This document shows, piece by piece, positions 6,536 to 9,558 of a DNA stretch of 9,558 nucleotides. The position numbers were made by a program, and so were the translations under genes. A model generated the notes under the pieces. It was not told the DNA's origin and ran no database searches. It was given only the letters and a program-made list of their open reading frames with translations. Origin of the DNA: CAYVDH01 sp964450355. GTDB lineage: Bacteria > Bacteroidota > Bacteroidia > NS11-12g > UBA955. Location: NCBI GenBank assembly GCA_964450355.1, contig CAYVDH010000140.1:1-9558 (forward strand), read 5' to 3'. The stretch's first letter is position 1. Every line of letters starts with the position of its first letter.

Positions 6536-7156
6536 GTGAATAGAATTAAAACGCTTCAATTGCTTTTTCCTGAAATTAAAGAAATACAAATTACAAAATC
6601 TCATTTTGACCAAGTAAAACTCAACCGCAAAACAAAAGATTATGATGAAGCGCTTAAAATAGCGAAAATGATTATTTTAAATTATTCACCAGATATAAAA
6701 GGTGGCAATGAAAACATGATTGACCTATTATTTAACATGAATAAATTATGGGAGAAATACATTTATAAAATGTTAAAAAGAGATTGCCCAATAGACTTCA
6801 AAATATTTGAACAAAAATCTATGGAATTTTGGGAAACTAAAACAAATAAACCAGATATTGTAATTAAAATAGGTGAGGCAACCTTTATCATTAACACCAA
6901 ATGGAAAATAATAGACAATGCTGAGCCATCTGATGCTGATTTAAAGCAAATGTATGCCTATAATCAATATTGGGATTCTAATTTAAGTATATTATTATAT
7001 CTTCAATCCAATAACAACAATGACAAATCAGGCAAATTTCATATAGGAAAAAATGATGAACATTTCTGTAAATTAGGTTTTATACAAATATTAGAAAACG
7101 ATCAATTAGATTTTAAAATAGGTGAAAAAATATTAAGGAAGTTAGAAATCCCTTAA
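6536..7156 (+). CDS. Truncated McrC-like restriction nuclease subunit (N-terminal part missing)
   Basis: This 206-residue ORF is the C-terminal part of an McrC-family protein; full McrC is about 350-450 residues. Family hallmarks are LNRKTKDYDEAL (29-40), LLFNMNKLWEKYI (64-76), the PD of the nuclease at KPDIVI (Asp107), NTKWK (120-124), DLKQMYAYNQYW (135-146) and the natural-looking end GEKILRKLEIP. Spacing from Asp107 to residues 120 and 122 matches the D-x12-D-x-K core of McrC, but position 120 is Asn, so metal binding and cleavage should be impaired. The GTG at 6536 is only the nearest possible start. The frame is open from 6494 after a TAA, and the residues before GTG may belong to the lost N-terminal domain. 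No McrB GTPase gene is adjacent. It is probably a decaying remnant of an McrBC-like system, though an inactive or regulatory protein cannot be excluded. Confidence 0.75.
   Translation: MNRIKTLQLLFPEIKEIQITKSHFDQVKLNRKTKDYDEALKIAKMIILNYSPDIKGGNENMIDLLFNMNKLWEKYIYKMLKRDCPIDFKIFEQKSMEFWETKTNKPDIVIKIGEATFIINTKWKIIDNAEPSDADLKQMYAYNQYWDSNLSILLYLQSNNNNDKSGKFHIGKNDEHFCKLGFIQILENDQLDFKIGEKILRKLEIP
6852..7098 (+). repeat. Direct repeat copy B (partner at 4341-4587)
   Basis: This is the portion of the longer McrC-like ORF that is duplicated as the relic upstream, in the same orientation. Homology starts at CAGATATTG in both copies and fades after TACAAATATTA. Most mismatches change the amino acid, consistent with at least one copy drifting neutrally. 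Confidence 0.85.
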
Positions 7157-7413
7157 AGATAACTATAATTTAACATGGAGTTTACACTGTTAATTAATGG
7201 TCTTAATACAATATAAAATGCCGATTAAAAGGGCAATTTATAAATTATTCAACAAAAAAAACCAATATTTATTTTCAACCAGTTGACCAAGTATCTCTGT
7301 TCAGCAGAGCGTGTCTGTAAAAGTAAAATACCCTGAAATGGAGGTATACTTTGGTGATAAATAAACACCTGATTTTGTAACAAATATTTTACAGTTTTTT
7401 TAAGTAATTCCTT
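7157..7413. other. Convergent intergenic region with two hairpins
   Basis: This lies between the ends of the McrC-like ORF (+) and the SAHH-like gene (-), where terminators would be expected. CTCTG (7295-7299) pairs with CAGAG (7305-7309) across a 5-base loop. Just after it, AAAGT-aaa-ATACC (7320-7332) pairs with GGTAT-ACTTT (7343-7352), a 10-bp stem with a 3-base bulge. Neither is followed by a U-tract on either strand, so they are not textbook intrinsic terminators. The frame at 7287-7364 is open across both hairpins and ends KVKYPEMEVYFGDK, which looks protein-like and might be the tail of a lost gene. Confidence 0.4.
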
Positions 7414-8664
7414 TTAAACAATATATTTTCCTCCTGAATTTGACATTATCCATTCTTCGCTTTTAAATCCAGCAATAATAGAAGCAGAATAATCTTGCTT
7501 TCTTTGTGGTTGGTCATCAAACCAATACTTTGTAACATCTTTTTGCAATGCGGGTGATAACATAATTGCCCCATATTTATTTTTAAACCTCTTTTCATTT
7601 TCAACAATTTGAATTATTGCTGAAAACAATAAGCCTCTTGTAACTTGTATTATTTCCCCAGGGCTTGAATCAGCAATTCCTGTAAAATTTGCTACCATAC
7701 CACCTCTTAAAATTTTAACAACTTTGTTATTCCGTGTTTTTATGTGCAATACATCTAAAGGGGTTTTAATAGGTTCAATAAGATAAGATTTTGCATTTTT
7801 CAATAAGCTATTAAACTCTATATCTCCAGAGGATGCACTAATAAGTGTAATGTTATTTTTAATTTCACTAATCCAGCCTATATTTGAAATATCTTGTCCA
7901 GTTGCTCCAATTAAAACATCTACATTTTCTAAAATATCATTAATGCTATGACAGTATTCTACACCTGCTATTATCTCATTGTTTAATTCATTTTTTATAT
8001 CAAAAGCAAAAAGTTTGTATTGGTCTTTAAATTCCTTAACAATTGCTTTTCCTATGTTTCCATACCCAACTACTCCGATATTTTTTGGATTTAAATCATC
8101 AATGATTTTTCCAAGTTGTATTTTTATTGCCTCACTTACAATTTTAGGTTCTATAAGCACCTTATTTGCAGATGAAGCCAAATGAATTACAGGAAATTTG
8201 CCAAAAGTTTTTTGCATTTTTATCCCACTTGTGGTTTGTTCAATACCATATACTTTGTATTTGTTTAAAATATTGGTAGGTGTAGTTTTTAATGTATAAC
8301 CTCCATCGTCTAAAATAATAATTTTACTATTTAGCTTAAGTACTTTTTCTAAATCAAGCCACATTTTTTTTACATCATTTTCTAATGTAATGGCATACTC
8401 TCCTATATTATGACTTATACTACTATCAATTACATTAACACCCAATTGCCCTATTTTTTCTTTTGTTTCTAAATGTGTAGAGTACAGTTTTCCAGTAAGA
8501 AAAATATTATTAGGTTCAAAACCGTAACGAATTAATGCCTCAAACATAGATCCAGTAGAACTCAATAAATGCTGTACAGAAATTATAAAATAATTATTAA
8601 GATTTTTTTTATGCTTATGGTTTATTAGCAATCTTTCTAATACAGAATATTCTTTGAACAGCAT
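7414..8664 (-). CDS. S-adenosylhomocysteine hydrolase-like NAD-binding protein, divergent
   Basis: The 416 residues are close to the usual length of adenosylhomocysteinase (about 430). The family order is recognisable: a VQHLLSSTGSMFEAL segment (30-44) matching the conserved HMTVQTAVLIETL block, LDDGG (118-122), EQTTSG (142-147) matching EETTTG, and a Rossmann motif GYGNIG (200-205) with Asp222 (FAFDI) at the end of the second strand for NAD ribose. SGDIEF (279-284) matches NIGHFDxEI, and GGMVANFTGIADSSPGEI (321-338) matches the VNLGCAxGHPSFVM region. His32, the DDGG aspartates, Glu142 and Lys168 appear kept. The two later histidines and the Asp/Asn pair after the lysine appear replaced by Ser, Asp and Glu/Pro. 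It may therefore bind NAD and an adenosine-like ligand but do another reaction. Its ATG directly abuts the stop of the upstream gene, so they form one operon. The alignment was made by eye. Confidence 0.75.
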   Translation of the reverse strand: MLFKEYSVLERLLINHKHKKNLNNYFIISVQHLLSSTGSMFEALIRYGFEPNNIFLTGKLYSTHLETKEKIGQLGVNVIDSSISHNIGEYAITLENDVKKMWLDLEKVLKLNSKIIILDDGGYTLKTTPTNILNKYKVYGIEQTTSGIKMQKTFGKFPVIHLASSANKVLIEPKIVSEAIKIQLGKIIDDLNPKNIGVVGYGNIGKAIVKEFKDQYKLFAFDIKNELNNEIIAGVEYCHSINDILENVDVLIGATGQDISNIGWISEIKNNITLISASSGDIEFNSLLKNAKSYLIEPIKTPLDVLHIKTRNNKVVKILRGGMVANFTGIADSSPGEIIQVTRGLLFSAIIQIVENEKRFKNKYGAIMLSPALQKDVTKYWFDDQPQRKQDYSASIIAGFKSEEWIMSNSGGKYIV

Positions 8665-9558
8665 TTATTTTCTTTTTATAATAAAAACATTTTCAAAAAC
8701 TCTTTGATTAAGATGAATTCTTTTTAATTCACTTTCAGAAATTACACCAAGTGTATCAACAAAGAAATCTTTTCTAAATTCTTCATAGCTAATTGTAAAA
8801 TCACTCAATCGGTCTGGAATAGGTTTGGTTTCTGTAGGTGAATGATGAGATTTGGTAATAACTCCTTTAATTTCTATACCTAAATTTAAATTATTTGCTA
8901 ATTTACCTAAATCATTACATAATTTTAAAAAATCAAAGTAGTCATAATCAGTTATTATTGGAAGATGAGCAATTGAAGCAATTCCAGTGTTATTATTTTC
9001 TAAAATTTCATATCTAAAATAAACAGGGAAAAAGGCATTTTTATTTTTCAAATATCCATTTTTGCCTCCTTCTGGTTGTGATAATAAAGATTTTGTTTCT
9101 TTAGTTAGAACTTCAATAAATTTGTTATTTGTATTAGCAACAAGGCAAAATGCTTGACCCTTTGAGACATTTATCAAATATTGAAGTATAAAAGAAAGAA
9201 TGCCATACTCAAAATTATACCCACTTACTGAATCAATTTTAGTTTTAACTTTGTGTGCAAGGTTTTTATACTCTAATTGATTATTCCTTAAAAAAGTACT
9301 TTGAACCCATCCTAATTTCAATAGTTCCTCATATGCTTTAGTAAATTTTAAAGCATTGATAATTTCAAGTGGAAACAAAAGAACTTTAGTTTTAGTTAGC
9401 TCTTCTTGCCCTATAACTTTTCTACTTAACAGTAAATTTCGTTGAATATTGGATTCAGTAATTTTTTCATTAAACCATTTTAATTCGTTTTCATTAAAAT
9501 TAAATGTATCGTGATTTATACTCTTAATTGGAAAGCAAAGTTCAAATGTAACTTCACC
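8665..9558 (-). CDS. Unrecognised protein, 5' end outside window
   Basis: The frame is open to the right edge: codons upstream of the TTG at 9378 continue without a stop to 9558 (for example ESNIQRNLLLSRKV). That TTG is therefore not the start and the gene begins beyond the window; 297 residues are visible. The protein looks soluble and mixed alpha/beta, with no signal peptide or membrane segment in the visible part. Points to note are a GGKNGYLKNK loop, an ASIAHLPIITDYDYFDF stretch and SHHSPTETKPIPDR. Its TAA is followed immediately by the ATG of the SAHH-like gene with no gap, which points to co-transcription, coupled translation and a shared pathway. I do not recognise a family and assign no function. 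Confidence 0.75.
   Translation of the reverse strand, partial: GEVTFELCFPIKSINHDTFNFNENELKWFNEKITESNIQRNLLLSRKVIGQEELTKTKVLLFPLEIINALKFTKAYEELLKLGWVQSTFLRNNQLEYKNLAHKVKTKIDSVSGYNFEYGILSFILQYLINVSKGQAFCLVANTNNKFIEVLTKETKSLLSQPEGGKNGYLKNKNAFFPVYFRYEILENNNTGIASIAHLPIITDYDYFDFLKLCNDLGKLANNLNLGIEIKGVITKSHHSPTETKPIPDRLSDFTISYEEFRKDFFVDTLGVISESELKRIHLNQRVFENVFIIKRK

Noticed and set aside
4341..7098. Direct repeats as ends of a transposon
   Set aside because: The repeats are coding sequence of McrC, with no terminal inverted repeats and no transposase or integrase between them.
7218..7286. 22-codon plus-strand ORF (MPIKRAIYKLF...)
   Set aside because: Too short, no ribosome binding site and no partner; within chance expectation.
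4255..7316. Possible kinship between the G+C patch at 4251-4310 and the hairpin region at 7290-7360
   Set aside because: Only a 7-base match (GAGCGTG, opposite strands) was seen, not enough to call them copies.
7979..8185. Plus-strand ORF of 68 codons
   Set aside because: Antisense to the Rossmann region of the SAHH-like gene; hydrophobic look comes from the reverse complement of lysine/isoleucine-rich coding DNA.
9376..9378. TTG as start of the rightmost minus-strand gene
   Set aside because: The frame continues without a stop to base 9558, so this is an internal Leu codon.

Overview
The window is A+T-rich and reads as an accessory region of a Bacteroidota (probably Flavobacteriia-like) chromosome. 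The clues are the low G+C, dense AAA/ATT codon use, a secreted protein whose signal peptide ends in the AQ/GQ style common in that phylum, and mostly absent Shine-Dalgarno sequences. This is inference from style; no rRNA or core marker gene is present. No tRNA, CRISPR array, complete insertion sequence or origin was seen.

Left block (1-4196, + strand): a two-gene operon that looks like an anti-phage or DNA-processing module. The first gene runs off the left edge. It encodes UvrD/Rep-type superfamily 1 helicase motifs II to VI, then a helical-repeat-like middle, then a complete OLD/AAA_15-type ABC ATPase. The second gene overlaps it by 4 bases and encodes a small stand-alone TOPRIM protein of the DUF3226 type. 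The parts match those of Gabija (GajA = ATPase + TOPRIM; GajB = UvrD-like helicase), but they are cut and joined differently: helicase and ATPase are fused and the TOPRIM is free. This is the best candidate for an undescribed system in the window.

Middle block (4197-7413): a scarred region. Two fragments of the same McrC-type nuclease gene lie as direct repeats, about 90% identical over 240 bp and 2.5 kb apart. One is a C-terminal relic (4341-4618); the other is a longer ORF lacking the N-terminal part (6536-7156). Both carry Asn in place of the metal-binding Asp of the PD-(D/E)xK centre. Between them are a secreted protein of unknown function with a perfect 33-bp tandem duplication, and two overlapping small ORFs that look like one frameshifted gene. 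Short hairpins and a patch of 50% G+C mark the edges of these fragments.

Right block (7414-9558, - strand): two abutting genes. One is a divergent S-adenosylhomocysteine-hydrolase-like NAD-binding protein that keeps the fold signatures but appears to lack several catalytic residues. Directly upstream is an unrecognised protein whose gene runs off the right edge. Together they may be an accessory operon; its role cannot be read from the sequence.
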